From Toxoplasma gondii ME49 (lineage: Eukaryota > Apicomplexa > Conoidasida > Eucoccidiorida > Sarcocystidae), in contig NC_031476.1 in assembly GCF_000006565.2 (NCBI RefSeq), positions 5,455,900-5,519,899 of the forward strand: a DNA stretch of 64,000 nt. The letters are read 5' to 3'. The notes below the pieces were generated by a model that saw nothing but the letters and a program-made list of their open reading frames with translations, did no database searches and was not told the DNA's origin. A program made the position numbers and the translations under genes. Position 1 is the first letter of the stretch. Every line of letters starts with the position of its first letter. This document shows, piece after piece, positions 1 through 12,335 of the stretch.

Positions 1-60
1 GCGCTCTGAAACCTCAGCAACGGCGAGAACAGAAGCGCGTTTCGAATAAGAGGCACTTAC

Positions 61-1400
61 ATCAGGACCTTGCATGGCTGCAACAGCGTCGAAGTTGGCA
101 GGCACCGCGACGTGAGGCGGAAACATCAGCTGCTGTTTCGCGCACAGCAAATCCCCTGCAAGCAAAAGGAATATCAGTGGGGCTTGGTCGGACACTGTGT
201 CGCAGGCTGCTCGGAAGTCCCCCGGTGCATGCGTCTGGAAGATCGCAACGGTTTGGTCTCGACAACACCGCGGGCATCCACTGCCCTTCCTAGACGTTGA
301 GGAACAACATGAGGAAGCGGATGCAATGCTTCTGAAGCGTATCGAAGCGGCAAGCAGAGCACTGTGTGTGTATGTCTCTTTGTCTCTGTGTCCTCAACCG
401 AAAAGACGACGCTGAATTCAGAGAGTGAACAAGCGCGCAGTTGACCATGCAAGCGTTGTTGTTGCATGCACCACACTCTCGCCGGCCACAGACCGAAGAA
501 CGCATGCATCGGCTCTGTTGAGGGAAGCCTCCTGAACTCCAAAAGCAACTGCATGCAAGGGAGGCTGTCCTCTTGAGCCGGCGCGCGACCTGTCTCTGTA
601 AGCTTGCCATCTCAATCCGAGAATCGAGGGCGATGCGCGACCGAGCATTGAGCCGTGAAGATCGTGATACGCGTCCCCAAACTTCAGCCGTCCACTGACT
701 CCAGGGGTGCGATCTTCCACGCAGTTTCTTCACCAACCGCAATCACACAGAAGAGATCTCCCGACGACAGGCACCTGCGTCTCCTGAAAACGACGCATGC
801 ACCTTCTGCAGACACAGGCATCTTCTTCAGACGCATGCACCTTTCACACGTACTTGCGCAGATGGCTCCCCGGAGCACTGTGGCTTTTTTGTCGGCAGTG
901 ATGCGCAAGTGGAGGCCTTTCTTTCCTTCGCCTCCAGGCTTGCCGCGCGCGAGGACGGCGGCGCCGGTCCGCTCTCGAATTTTCTGCTGAGTTTCTTTCT
1001 TCAGCAAACGCTGCCAAGACTCAGGCCGCACAGCTGTGGCCGCCGCCGTCGCAGGGTCTGAGGCACTCTCGGTCGAAGAGGCGGCCGGCAGGTTTGTGGA
1101 GATCGCCAGGTCCATCGAAAAGAGTCCGTTCGGCAGTTGCTGCTGTGAAGCAACAAGAACAAAGCGAAGAAGACGGAGGTAACGGCAACAGAACGAGGAA
1201 AAGACTTCACGCAAGGCAGAGAAAAAGCCGCGGCGAAAAACGGCAAACACGCAAGAGTCCCAGAGTCGCTCGAAGGCCCCCGCGACAGGTCGGAAAGAGG
1301 GCACACCGGACTCTCGGTTTTCTCTAAATCTTCTGAAACGGTGTCTTGTTCGACCTCCCATCTGCACGAAACGAAAAACCTCCACCTCTCTCTCTCTCAC

Positions 1401-1435
<35 letters not shown>

Positions 1436-3064
1436 ATATGTATATATTTATATAAATATAGATATACGTATTTACAGACGCAGATACCGAAATAATACAC
1501 GCAGATGTGGTAATCGGCAGACAGGTACAAACATGTACTGACGCCTTCTTATCCATCTATACATAAATATACACATACACATATATACATATATATATGT
1601 ATATATACATATATGTATATATATATATACATATATATACATATATATGTATATATATATATATATATGTCGCAAGAGTGCATGCAGATGTGACAGTGTG
1701 ATTAGGAATCAACCTGTGTCTTTTCGGCTCTCCGAGGAGCCGAGTTGGAGGGTCAAACGGGGAACGAACGCTTTCTGAAGAGGAAGGGATGTGAAGGCGC
1801 GTGCGTTGCTGTCGGTGAAAGGCGGAGTTCGAGAGACTGGACAGCGACGGCACTCACCACCTCTGGAAAAGAAGAGTCGTCTTCGTTCAAAACTTCTTTC
1901 TCTACTTTCGGCTTTGGCAGCATCAGACTCGCTACACGCATCGCCTCGTAGGCGGCCGTGCGAGCTGCAGCTGCTCGCATTTCGTTTGCCGCTTGCTGAG
2001 AAAAACGCAGAAAAAAACGACCTGGCATGGGCAGTGCGTCGCCATCCTTCTCGAGAAGATCCTGAGGGGTCGGGCGCCACTGAAACACCCGAAACGCTGC
2101 CTTCGCAGTCTCGGCGGAACTCCGAGACGACAAAAACCCATCGAGAGGGACAGATGGCCTCGAAAACCGCCTCGCGCGCGTTCACGGGGATTCTTGGTCC
2201 GTGCAGAAACGGACCGGCAGAAAGACACAAATGCCGTCACAGATCCTTCAGGACCGACATCGATAAGCGACTGTTCACCGAGCACTTCCACTCGGGAATC
2301 GAGAAATGAGGACTGGCATCAAGGGAGGTCAAGAAGCGGATCTACGGAGCTTCTCGGCGGACCCATACCACAGACCTCTCAATTTTCAAATATGCGTCGG
2401 CAACAGGTTTGTCCTGGGCGACATGTTCCCTGGCCGTTTCTTTGCCTTCTGAATATACCAAACCATTTCTCGAGACCGTTGTTCGACGCGACGCTGCCTT
2501 GGACAATTCCGGGAGACCGACTCTACTTGCACTACTTTATTCTGTTTAGACTTCATCGATGTTTAGCTTCAGTATTTGAGTTCTCTGTTTGCCTTTCGGT
2601 GAAGAATCACAGTTTTTCTCTCTTCACTGCATGCGGCCCTTTCTCTCTCTCTTTCTCCTCTCCCCTACTTCCTTCGTCTGTTTCGCCTCTTCTCCTCTGT
2701 CCAGATCCCTTCCTTCCCCGACTCCCCTCCATCTCCTCTTTCGCCTCTCCTTCGCTTCGTTTGCGCGGCTCGTGCGGCTCCAGTTCTGCGGCACAGACAT
2801 GTTTCTCTCCTAAAACTCTCTGCGAGTCTGCTGTGAAGAACCGAGACTGGACGGCTGCCCTGTCTCGACCCGTCACCTAAATTCAACTCTGCCAGCGCGC
2901 GAGAACGAAACGCCGCATAGCCTTTATATATATATATATATATATATGTAAACATATATATAGTACAATATGATATATATTTCTATATGCATAGTACAGT
3001 AAACATGTAACATCTAATATATAAGTCTACATATATATATATATATATAGTGTAATAAAAGTAG

Positions 3065-3100
<36 letters not shown>

Positions 3101-3887
3101 TCATGAGTGGGATTTCTGGTTTTTCGCGTGTCTCCCGTTTTCTGAACTTTGATTCTTTTGGAATGGCTTCGAGGAGCGTCTCCGAGTAGAAACGGTTTCT
3201 TGTCTCTTCTGAAACCGTTTGGGTGTTTCAGCGGTGGCCATCGCGGAGTTGAAAAGCGAGCGTGTGTATGCAAGCTGTCGACCGATCATGTCGACCTTCT
3301 CCTTCCTGTCGCGTCCACAGCAACGAAACCGAGTAGAAAAAACGAAAAAAAAAACAGTTCCTTTCTACACACACTCTGCGGCGTCTGCTGCTTACGGGGG
3401 AGACGTAGGCAGACGTCAAGTAGGTCGAGGCCTGAGAGACCGGCGGCGAAGACAAGAAGCAGGATCTCGTCGAGTAGGGGATTTGCGTCCCCACTGTGTT
3501 TCCGGATTTCCGAGTGCAAGGTTCGTCCTTCGAAGGAGAAGGCAAACAGGAAGGCGTCGCAGCGTACGGAGAAGCCGGCGGCTGAGGAAAAGGCGAGAAG
3601 ATTGAGGAATCGCTCTGCATGCCGGCCTGGCCCACAGGAGGCGCCGGCGTCCTTACGCCGTGGGCAGTTCGCACCTGGAAAGCATTCGAGGGTGACGCCG
3701 AGAGGAGCGACGAGGGAAGGAAAGGAGATACTTTCGGCTGAGAAGCCGCAGCCTGCAGGGCCTCCAGGCGTCTCTGAGCCGCCCGCTTCAACTCTGAAAT
3801 GTCCAAAGCAGATCCGGAAGAGGTCGCAGAAGCGTCTTCTGCAGAAGACGCTCCTCCTGTCGCTGCGGTCGGGAGAGGTAGCGACAT
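61..3887 (-). CDS. KH-domain RNA-binding protein, 3' end outside the window
   Basis: Minus-strand gene that starts at 3887 and continues past the left edge. Coding exons, all phase-compatible: 3887-3396 (phase 0), 1995-1858, 1142-854 (leaves 1 nt), 155-61. Junctions are consensus, for example donor GTAAGC after 3396 and acceptor CTCAG before 1995. The first exon encodes a Ser/Pro/Ala-rich leader with a basic helix (SELKRAAQRRLEALQAAA). The second encodes an Ala-rich helix. The third holds a KH-like core: an R..LLKKETQQ helix, then IRERTGAAVLARGK as the GxxG-like turn, a GLHLRI strand and a short helix, as in the KH domains of KHDC4/Prp5-type RNA-binding proteins. The family binds RNA and often works in splicing. 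That role is inferred here. The last visible exon (ends QGPD) is probably followed by more. Introns carry large TA arrays. The fold assignment is moderate; an extra exon between 155 and 854 cannot be excluded. Confidence 0.7.
1400..1669. repeat. TA/GTATATA microsatellite arrays
   Basis: Two blocks (about 1400-1468 and 1556-1669) of alternating TA interrupted by GTATATA and CATATATA units. They lie in the intron (1143-1857) of the minus-strand KH-domain gene. All six frames stay open in places, which creates false Tyr/Ile ORFs. Confidence 0.9.
2924..3099. repeat. TA-rich microsatellite
   Basis: Alternating TA with short interruptions, inside the first intron (1996-3395) of the KH-domain gene. 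A pyrimidine-rich (plus strand) stretch lies just left of it, at 2580-2760. Confidence 0.9.
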
Positions 3888-4139
3888 CTTTCAAAGGCGG
3901 ACGAGAGAGAAGAAACTACACGTCCAGAGCGTCTCCCTTGTTCGCTCGGTCTCCGACCTCAGGCTTCGCGGCTCTTTCCGACGTCCTGTGTAGAGCTTGC
4001 CCTCTCTCCTCCGCTTTGGAGTTCCAGGACTCTGGCGCAGAACGCAGGTCGTCCAAACCTGCCCCCCGGTCCGCCGTTTCCCTCGCCAAGCAGCGACAGT
4101 CGAGGACGAAGCGGGCAGAGAGAGGAGACAGCAAAGAAG

Positions 4140-4360
4140 GAGAAATCCGGGGGAAGAGAAAAGAGAGAAGGCAGGCTCAAACAAAGAGCAACAGACGAAA
4201 GCAGAGACAGGACCGGACGGCGAGAGAGAGAAAGCCGAGGACAAGGACAAGAAGGAGGAGGAGAAGGACAAGGAGAAGGAGGAGGACAAGAAGAAGGAGG
4301 ACAAGGACAAGGAGAAGGAGGAGGACAAGGAGAAGGAGGAGGAGAAGGAGACGCGGAGAG
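4140..4360. repeat. Degenerate GAGGACAAGGAGAAG purine array
   Basis: The plus strand is almost pure purine, built from degenerate units such as GAGGACAAGGAGAAG. Several frames are open (Lys/Glu on plus, Leu/Ser/Pro on minus), which is expected from composition. It sits 250-470 bp upstream of the KH-gene start codon, so it probably lies in that gene's 5' UTR or promoter. Confidence 0.7.
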
Positions 4361-4695
4361 AACAAGGGAGTGCCAAGGAAGGAAAGAGAAGAAAAGTCTT
4401 TGCGACTTGTTTGAGGAACATGAAAGTTCGCAGAGTCGGGGGAAACTGCAAGAAGGCGGTGGAGAAAGGAGAGCGAGGAATCGGGAGACGCCGAGACCAA
4501 GCTTGGAACTGAGACACCAGCCAGCGTTGGTTGCGGAGTTGCTTGAAAAGAAAGCAGAAAGGAGAGAACAGTGGAACGATCGCGCGAACGACTCACTGAA
4601 CGCCAAGCGAAGTGCAAGCGCCGTGAAATGAAAACGTCAACAAGGAAGAAACTTGGAAAAACTGCATGTGTCTCTTCACAGCGCGCGTTCGTCGA

Positions 4696-4702
4696 TGCAT
4701 GC
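4696..4702. promoter_or_regulatory. TGCATGC motif upstream of the KH-domain gene
   Basis: The sequence is TGCATGC followed by G. TGCATGCR is a known over-represented promoter element in Toxoplasma-group coccidia and is bound by AP2-type factors in apicomplexans. It lies about 810 bp upstream of the KH-gene start codon. Function here is inferred from the motif only. Confidence 0.3.
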
Positions 4703-4934
4703 GCGCGGAAGACGATCCTCCGCGAGCAGGTCGAAGACGCATGAACCTCGGCAAAAGGGGAGGGTCGAAGAAAATCCAACATCTGCCAATTGAACAATGA
4801 CAAGAAGGAACTGCAGATGACAAGCCTGTCGAAACTTCGACGAAAGGACGAGTTCTGAGTACCCGGAAACGCGGTACCACCCGTCGCACATAACTCGGTC
4901 TCTGACCCCGCTGCCGAACGAAGACTTCTTCACT

Positions 4935-5010
4935 ACATATATATATATATATATATATATTCATATTTATATATACATTTCTATATGTATAGATGTATAT
5001 GTATAAATGT
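4935..5010. repeat. TA microsatellite
   Basis: A (TA)n core followed by degenerate TATATGTATA units in the spacer between the two divergent genes. Confidence 0.85.
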
Positions 5011-6029
5011 ATGTATCTGTAGTTGCCTCTAAAAAGATAACTGTAGGTGTATATGCTTGGTTGTCTCGGTTTCTGTATAGGGGGAGTGTAGAGTTGACCG
5101 CCTTTCACATAACGCGCAACGCAGTTTTTCGTGCAACGCAGCTGTTCGCGTCTCTGTCTGCATTCTTAGGAACAGTGACTCCGATTTTCTGCAATCCTTT
5201 CGACTCTGTCTCGTGGAGACTTCTTTTGGGTCTCACAGGCGGAGTTTCGTTTTTCTTCTCCACTTCTTGACCGGTCTCAGCCGCACCAACGAGGGCCGTT
5301 CCTGTCTCTGCTTAGAGGCGCAGCCGCGCAGCGAGCAGCAAACGAGGAACGTCGTGTCGTCCTTTTGTTTTCTCTTGAAAAATAACCTGTCTGAAGTGGA
5401 CTGGTAGCTCACCATCTCTCCCTTACAAAGGAAACGCGCGCAAGAAGAAGGGAGAGCAAAAGAGCGAGCTGCAGAGAAGAGAGTAGAGAGAAGAGAGACA
5501 GAGAAGAGAGACAGAGAAGAGAGAGCGGAGAAAGAATTAGAATAAGCGAACGCATGCAGAGAAAAGCAAAGACGCTCTAGGAGGAGGCCACCAGGGAGAG
5601 AAGGGGAGAAACGAATCCCCTCTCCTTCGGTTCTGTGTATCTCCACGTCCTTGTATCCGAAGAAAAGTCACACCGACTTGGCGAATTTGCCTCGTATTCT
5701 TCTTCTTCTTCTCGAACCCCCCGGCTCGCACTATCCGTTCCTTCCATCTCAATCGACAGGCTCGGCCTCCTCACTCTCCTTTTTCTCACGGAAGCGTCCC
5801 TACATGCCAAAGCGCCCCCCTCCAGTTTTCTCGCTGCTCCTTCTTCCCCCTTCTCCTCATCTTCCTCTTCTCTCTTTCTTCTTCGCCTGCTTCTTCTTCT
5901 TGTCCAGCGTCGTCTGCCGCTTCTTGTCGCTCGCCTTCTTGTTCCGTTTCTTCTCGTCTCCCCTGTTGCTGTCTGGTTCTGTCTTGCGAGTGGAGCGCGT
6001 CAACAAGAGAGGACGCCTGCATGCGTGGA

Positions 6030-9000
6030 ATGGCGCAGAGAGGAGAAAGAGACTCTCTCGTTCCCTCAGGGTCGCGGCCGGCCGAGCGTGTGTTGATTCT
6101 AGGCGGAACGGCGTTCATCGGACGGACAGTCACCCGTGAGTTTTCGACGAGACTTCGGTGCAAACGCGCGCGCGCGCTCTCAAAGTGATCCACGAATGAA
6201 GTAGAGACCGAAAGAAGAAGAGGGAGAAGAAGGAGGAGAGACTTCTTTCAGAGGAGGGGGAGCGCAGAGGTCGGAGATCCACACGGGGCAAAGCGAGCAG
6301 ATGCGTTTGCGGGAGAGGAGATAACCTCTCCGCAGAGAGCGCTGAAGAACGTTGAGACATCAGACGCGGCCGAAACGCGTTTTTTCCGAACAATGTTTTC
6401 GTGGAAAACCGAGAGATTTCGACAGAGGAAGAGTGGACTGTGAGACGGAAGCAAAGTGCAGAAAGCGAGGTTGAAACGATCCGACGCAAGGAGAGCAACC
6501 GGCGCAAAGCATCTTCTCCCTCGGTCTTGTCTTGTCTCCTTTCTTTTCTGTCCTGTCGTTTCCTTGCTGTGTTTGGACTGATTTCCCCCTTCTCTCCGCC
6601 TCCTCTGCGCTCGATGTCTGTCTCTGCCGAGAGAGCTGAACGTCTTTCTTCTTCGCCTTTCTCTGCACCTCTCTGTCCTTCTGCGTTCTGAACCTTTCAG
6701 GTAAACTCCACGAGGATGGATATCTGCTCGTCTTTATCAATCGAGGGCGGTCCTACTGGAATGGAGAAAGTACGTTTCTCTTGGTACTTGTTCTCCCCTC
6801 TCAGAGAGCCTTGCGCACACCCTCTAGCCGCTTTCTGTGCGTCTGCACTCTCGTTGGACGCTTCTCTTCGTTCCTGGAGAGAAACCTCTTTCAACTCTCT
6901 CGCTCGAGTTTGCTCTTCTCCCAGATATCGCGGACGCCGAGTATCACCGCGCAGACCGCAGAGCTCCGGAGGCCTTTGCGGAGTGCATCGCTTCTCTGAC
7001 CGACAGAGAGGAAGTAAGCTACCTTCTTCGACAGAGTGTCTGGGGATGGAGTTTGCGCCGGTCTTAGCGCTCTCATGTTTCCCTCCAACGCATTTGCTGC
7101 CTGCAACCGCGTTCTCCAGTCTCCACGCTTGCCGACTCTCCAGCGCAGAGTTCACGAATCGCTTCCGCGAATTCTGGGATTTCTCCTCGTCCACTGTCTC
7201 CCGTGGAGCCGCTCGTTTTATCACCGTCCAGAAAGCGGACCAGGTGCGTTTTCTGCGCTCTGCTGCATGTTTCAGGATACATTTATATACACATATATAT
7301 GTATATATGTATATATATGAAGAGCACCACGAGACATATATATGTATGGTTTTCTTCGTTCGAGGCTCGATCGTCTTGGCATTTCTAGGATTTATTTTTC
7401 TTCGTCTCTTGTTTTCGTTCGAGTCGGCACTCTGATGAATTTTCTTCTGCCTCTCGCGCTCTCTTTTTTTACAGGCGAGACGTGGAAAATCGTGGCTGGC
7501 GGTCGTCGACTTCTCCGCCTATAAGCCGAGAGACATCTTGGTGAGGCGACACCAGTCCCCGGAGGTCTTCGGCGCTCTCGACGCGCGAAATAAGTTTTCT
7601 CTTCTGTTGGTGTTCACTTGCACACAGGCTTTCAAACGCCTGTACATACGCCGCTACTTCAGCGCTTCCATCGATTTCTTATCTACGCACATTTGCATAT
7701 AGGTTTATATACATATATATATATATGTATATGTAGGGAAAGTATATATATTCATAGGGAGAGAGAGATACAGGCATCTAGGTATGTGTGCGTATATGCA
7801 TATCAGAACGTACATTTACATGCATATACATACATGCATATACATACATGGATATACATACATGGATATACATACATGGATATACATACATGCATATACA
7901 TACATGGATATACATACATGGATATACATACATGCATATACATACATGGATATACATACATGGATATACATACATGGATATACATACATGGATATACATA
8001 CATGGATATACATACATGGATATACATACATGGATATACATACATGGATATACATACATGGATATACATACATGGATATACATACATGGATATACATATC
8101 CTTGCGTTTCTGTCTGCATGTGCACTTGGATGCATTTTTCTGAGTTGCCGAGAGAGAAGGCAAAGTATGGGGAGGCAGGAGAGTAGGGGAGGGAAACGGG
8201 AGGGCGAACCGAGCAAAAAAAAAGATTCACAATCGGTCTCAACAGCGAAGGCGAGAAACAGAAGTGGCGGCCTTTTTCTTCGTTTTCGTTTCAGTGTTCC
8301 TACCATTGCTTGTTGCGTTTGTTTTCGCCTCGGTCTTTTGCTCGTTTTCGAGTCTTTTCGCGCTCTTGCGTATTTCGTTCCTTGTTCTTCTCTGCAAAGA
8401 CAGCTGAGAAAGGTTCCTTTCTTTGCGCGTAGGCGTCCTTGAATGGTCTCCGCGGGCGCTATGGAACGTACATTTACATTTCAACTGACAGCGTGTACGA
8501 GGTTTCCGACTCGAGCCTGTAAGTGTCTCGCTTTTTTTTTCAAGCTGATTTGTGGGTACATTTCTGTCGGTTTACGTTGTGAGGCGCCTTGTCTCGCTTC
8601 TGCCTCTTGATTTTTCACATTTTCGCCTTTTCTCTATGCAAGGTGGAGTGTTCTCTGCCTCTTCGTTCCTTTTCTTCCAGATTCGGCTTCCCTTTCTTCT
8701 CCCAAATTTCCTTCTCTCCTTCTGCATCTTGTTTTCTCCTCTGTCTCACGTGTTGTATTTCTCTCCCGCGCTGCTTGTAGATGGCAGGGACTCCCGAGCG
8801 TCTCTGAGGACTTCGCCGTCCGTCCGAAGGAGAGGCAGCGCGTCGCACTTCTCAAAAAGAAAGACACTTACGGACATGTGAGGAGAACCGAAAAAGCGAG
8901 GAACAAAGAGTGAAGAAGAGCCTTCTTCCCAGCTCCTCCTTCCGCCCAGAAAACATTCTCTTTCTCGCAAGCCATGTTCCGCTATCAGTGTGCAGTTTCG

Positions 9001-12000
9001 CAGACGTTTCTCAGACTACGAAACAGGATTGTTTCTGCGAACGGCGCTTTCCGCGCGGAAGCCGAGCACATTATCTGAAGCTTCGAGGGTCTCTGAACTC
9101 TCAAGAACAAAAGCCGCTCTGTAGAAAAGCAAAACGAGAAAGGTTTCCTGGCGAGCAGGAAACTCCGCAAAAGATGAGGGAACTCGAAATCTGTCTCTCT
9201 TTTCTCCAGCCAAATCGGCTAAAGTGCACAGGGACTGCTCGTTCTCTGCTTTACACGAGGGGGAGCCTTCCAGGAAAACATCGCGTCCTAAATGGAGAGA
9301 GCGTCGTCAGCTTTGCCCCCGGCGACTCTTGCAGTCTTCGTTTTGTGTCTGCGAGGCTTGTGTTCGGCGTCGCAGAACAAACTTGCGGTGGAGGAAATTC
9401 TTCGCGAACAGGCGAACGCGACAGGACGGCCGGTCGCCTGTCTTCGGCTTGCTGATGTCATTGGTTAGTGGAAGAAAATCACCGCGTAGCGACGCCGAGG
9501 CACAACGAAACACTGAGTGGCGAACGCAGGGATCATGGGAGACAAAACGAGGCCTGGAAGATTTCCGAACCGGTCGTGGTTCGTGTACTCTCCATCAAGT
9601 ACTGTCTTGACGGATCTCAATTCGGAGGCTACTGATAAGTTGATTGGAGAACTCGCTGTTTGTGGTTTCTCAGCAGAATCCCTACATCGATCGACTTCTT
9701 CAGAGATCTAGATTTCTCTGTCGGCATCTGTCTGTCTGTCTACACCTATCTATCTATATCTACCGGTCTATCTGTCTATATCTACCTGTCTATCTGTCTA
9801 TATCTACCTGTCTTTTATGTATCTGTCTGTCTCTCTATATCCATAGGTCGATCTCTCTAGATCTCTCTAATTCGATCTACCTCTATTGGTATCTCTCTCT
9901 CCAAATCTATCTGTTTCGGCGGACGAAGTAGAGTTGACGGTTGGGGTGCGCAGGCCTCGGTCCAGTTCCTCGTCTGCGCCTGAAGGTGCGGCCTTCTCCT
10001 CGCTTCTCTCTCTGCTGACATGTCCAAAACCGTAACTTTGTAACCTCGGTGGTTTGCGACAAACCCGTAGCACAACACAAGGAATGTTTACACAGTTCAG
10101 CCCTGTCTTATTTAACTCAGTTTTTTAGGCACGTGTGGCCTGTCTCTCTTTTCGCTTTTTTCGCTCTTTTTGCTTTTTTCGCTCTTTTTGCTCTTTTCGC
10201 TTTTTTCGCTCTTTTCGCTTTTTTCGCTCTTTTCGCTCTTTTCGCTTTTGCCGTAGTGACGGCGAGGCAGCTGCGCCCCTGTTCTCTGTGTTCTTCTAGC
10301 TGCGTTTCTTTCAAGGCGCTTCCTGTTGCCTCGGCGTTGCCGCCTCCGCCTCCTTGCTCTCTTCTTCGCAGGACCTTTCGACGACACAGATCGCTTCTGG
10401 ACCTACTTCTGGTGAGGCCTGCGTTTGTGTGAAGTTGCGAGCAAAGGCGAAGAGGCGTCTCCGTAAAAGCGTTTCTCCTTTCGCGCCCTGAGGCGCCAGC
10501 CGAGCCGCAGTTGAAGACCGAAGAGGAAGGCGACCAGCTGCTCTGAGGACTGAACTTCATCCACGCAGTTCGGGGCCATGGAGATTTGCCGATTTGTTGT
10601 CGCATGAAAGCAGCTCGACCGGATGAAAACACAGACGCGCATACGCATGTGGACACAGTTGAGAATCACACTAGATAGCGAGATAGATACAGGCAGAGAT
10701 GGACATAGATAGGTATAGGTAGCCAGATATAGATAGATAGACAGATAGAGAGACAGAAATAGATATAGGCATCGACGGATATAGAAGCAGACAGATTGAT
10801 ATAGATAGATAGATAGATGAATAGATAGATAGATAGATGGATAGATAGATAGATATAGATAAAGCCATCGACGGATACAGATATCGATAGATCGATAATA
10901 AGATAGCGCGACAGAGACAGCTGTGTGAATTCAGCGGCATCGACACTGTTCTGAGACATGTCTCCGAGCAGTTCCCTGCAGGAAAGCGGACAGTGAAACA
11001 GTGGGTGCGGTGTAACTTTGTTTCGTCTCAGGTGGACGCAAGTTGCAAGGCAGCATCCCGTCCTTGTGGTAGGTGCATGGGTCTGAGTCATTGAACTGGT
11101 TCTTTTGTTTCAGGGGGGCAACTGTTGTTTACGGAGAAGAGTCAGAACTCTCGGGATGACGCCAGCGGAAAGTCTTCAAATGCTCTTTACTCTTTGACGC
11201 TCGAAAGCGTCGAGAGTGTCTGGGAGTCGTGAGGAAGACGTCCAGAGATACAGAAATGAAGATCTGCAGCTCCGTCTTTTGAAATCGATTCAGAACTGTC
11301 TGCAGTTTCCGTTTAATGGTGGAATCAAGGTCTACACAACCTGGTGTGACCTGCTCCTCTGACTGGTTTCGCTTGAGTCGCTCTTCGCTTGCTCGTTCTC
11401 GTTTACGTTTTCTCGTTCAGTCTCAGCTTCTTTTCCCCTAGGAGCGTCTTGCTAGCGGTTTTCTGTTCTGCCTTTTACTACCTGTGTATTTGCGCGGCGT
11501 CTCATGCTGCTGCTGATGCGACGGGATCGATTGGCTGGAACGGTTCTGTGCTCGCTTTTGTCAGGATCCGACAGGCCCAACGCAGCGCATGAATCTGACT
11601 TTCGTCGAAGATGTCGCCGCGGCTGTCTCCCGTCTTCTCCTATGCGCGCGTATCGCGGAGCCTCAATGTTCTGCCCAAAGCAGGACGGCAGACCTGCATG
11701 AGCATCTGTCTTCCTCTGCCTCGGTCTCTGCCTCTCGAGACAAGACGGAGGCCGCAGCGACAGGCAATCTCGAAGCACAGGAGAGCCTCTTCCGTGCATT
11801 CAACTTGGTATGGTGTTCTGCGAATCCTCGCGTTTCGGGGGACAGCCCTCTGCGATCGGCGCTGTCGATCTCACATCGAATCAACGGACGCCAGAGCCTC
11901 TCCCCCCCCCCCCCACACGCGAGCGTCAAGTCAGGACCTAGCGCCGAGCAGCGAGTGCGAGGCCGCGGATCTGAATGCAGAAACGAAAAAGAGCCAGGCA

Positions 12001-12027
12001 GCACCGTTTTCTCTTTGCATGCCCATG

Positions 12028-12059
<32 letters not shown>

Positions 12060-12298
12060 CACATACATATACACATACATATACATATACATACATATAC
12101 ATATATATATATATATATATGTGTGTACGTGTACATTTGTGCATACGCTCATTTGTCGCCATTAGCGGCAATCGCTTCGACCAGAGAATCCCTCTCTAAG
12201 AACTTTTCTCGTGGTTCCGGACGCGGCCCTCCCTGTGTCTTCTTGCTCGCACCTGTCTGCTGAGGTATGCAAAGGTTCGATCTTTTCAAGTTCATATC

Positions 12299-12335
<37 letters not shown>

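Larger units (their letters stand above)
3888..6029. other. Divergent spacer between KH gene and epimerase gene
   Basis: No convincing coding exon was found. The spacer holds a purine-rich array (about 4140-4360), a TGCATGC motif at 4696-4702, a TA microsatellite near 4935-5010, a GAGAGAAGAGA tract (about 5450-5530) and a CTT-rich tract (about 5690-5960). It should contain the 5' UTRs and promoters of both flanking genes. Confidence 0.6.

Noticed and set aside
3997..4512. 171-codon plus ORF of Lys/Glu/Asp repeats
   Set aside because: Several frames are open through the same purine tract; no splice partners or conserved segment.
7137..7250. Exon-like segment in the epimerase region
   Set aside because: It has acceptable splice sites, but no frame is phase-compatible with the exons on both sides, while skipping it gives a clean join.
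7618..8442. ORFs of 115-274 codons on both strands rich in Tyr, Ile, His and Met
   Set aside because: They are translations of the 14-bp minisatellite and flanking TA repeat inside an epimerase intron.
9292..9375. ATG-initiated frame reading MERASSALPPATL into the epimerase exon 7
   Set aside because: The preceding exon joins in phase at the acceptor 9375/9376 and completes the YGHNK motif, so this is intron sequence.
10049..10432. Phe/Ala/Leu-rich ORF resembling a membrane protein
   Set aside because: Translation of the TTTTCGCTC tandem repeat.
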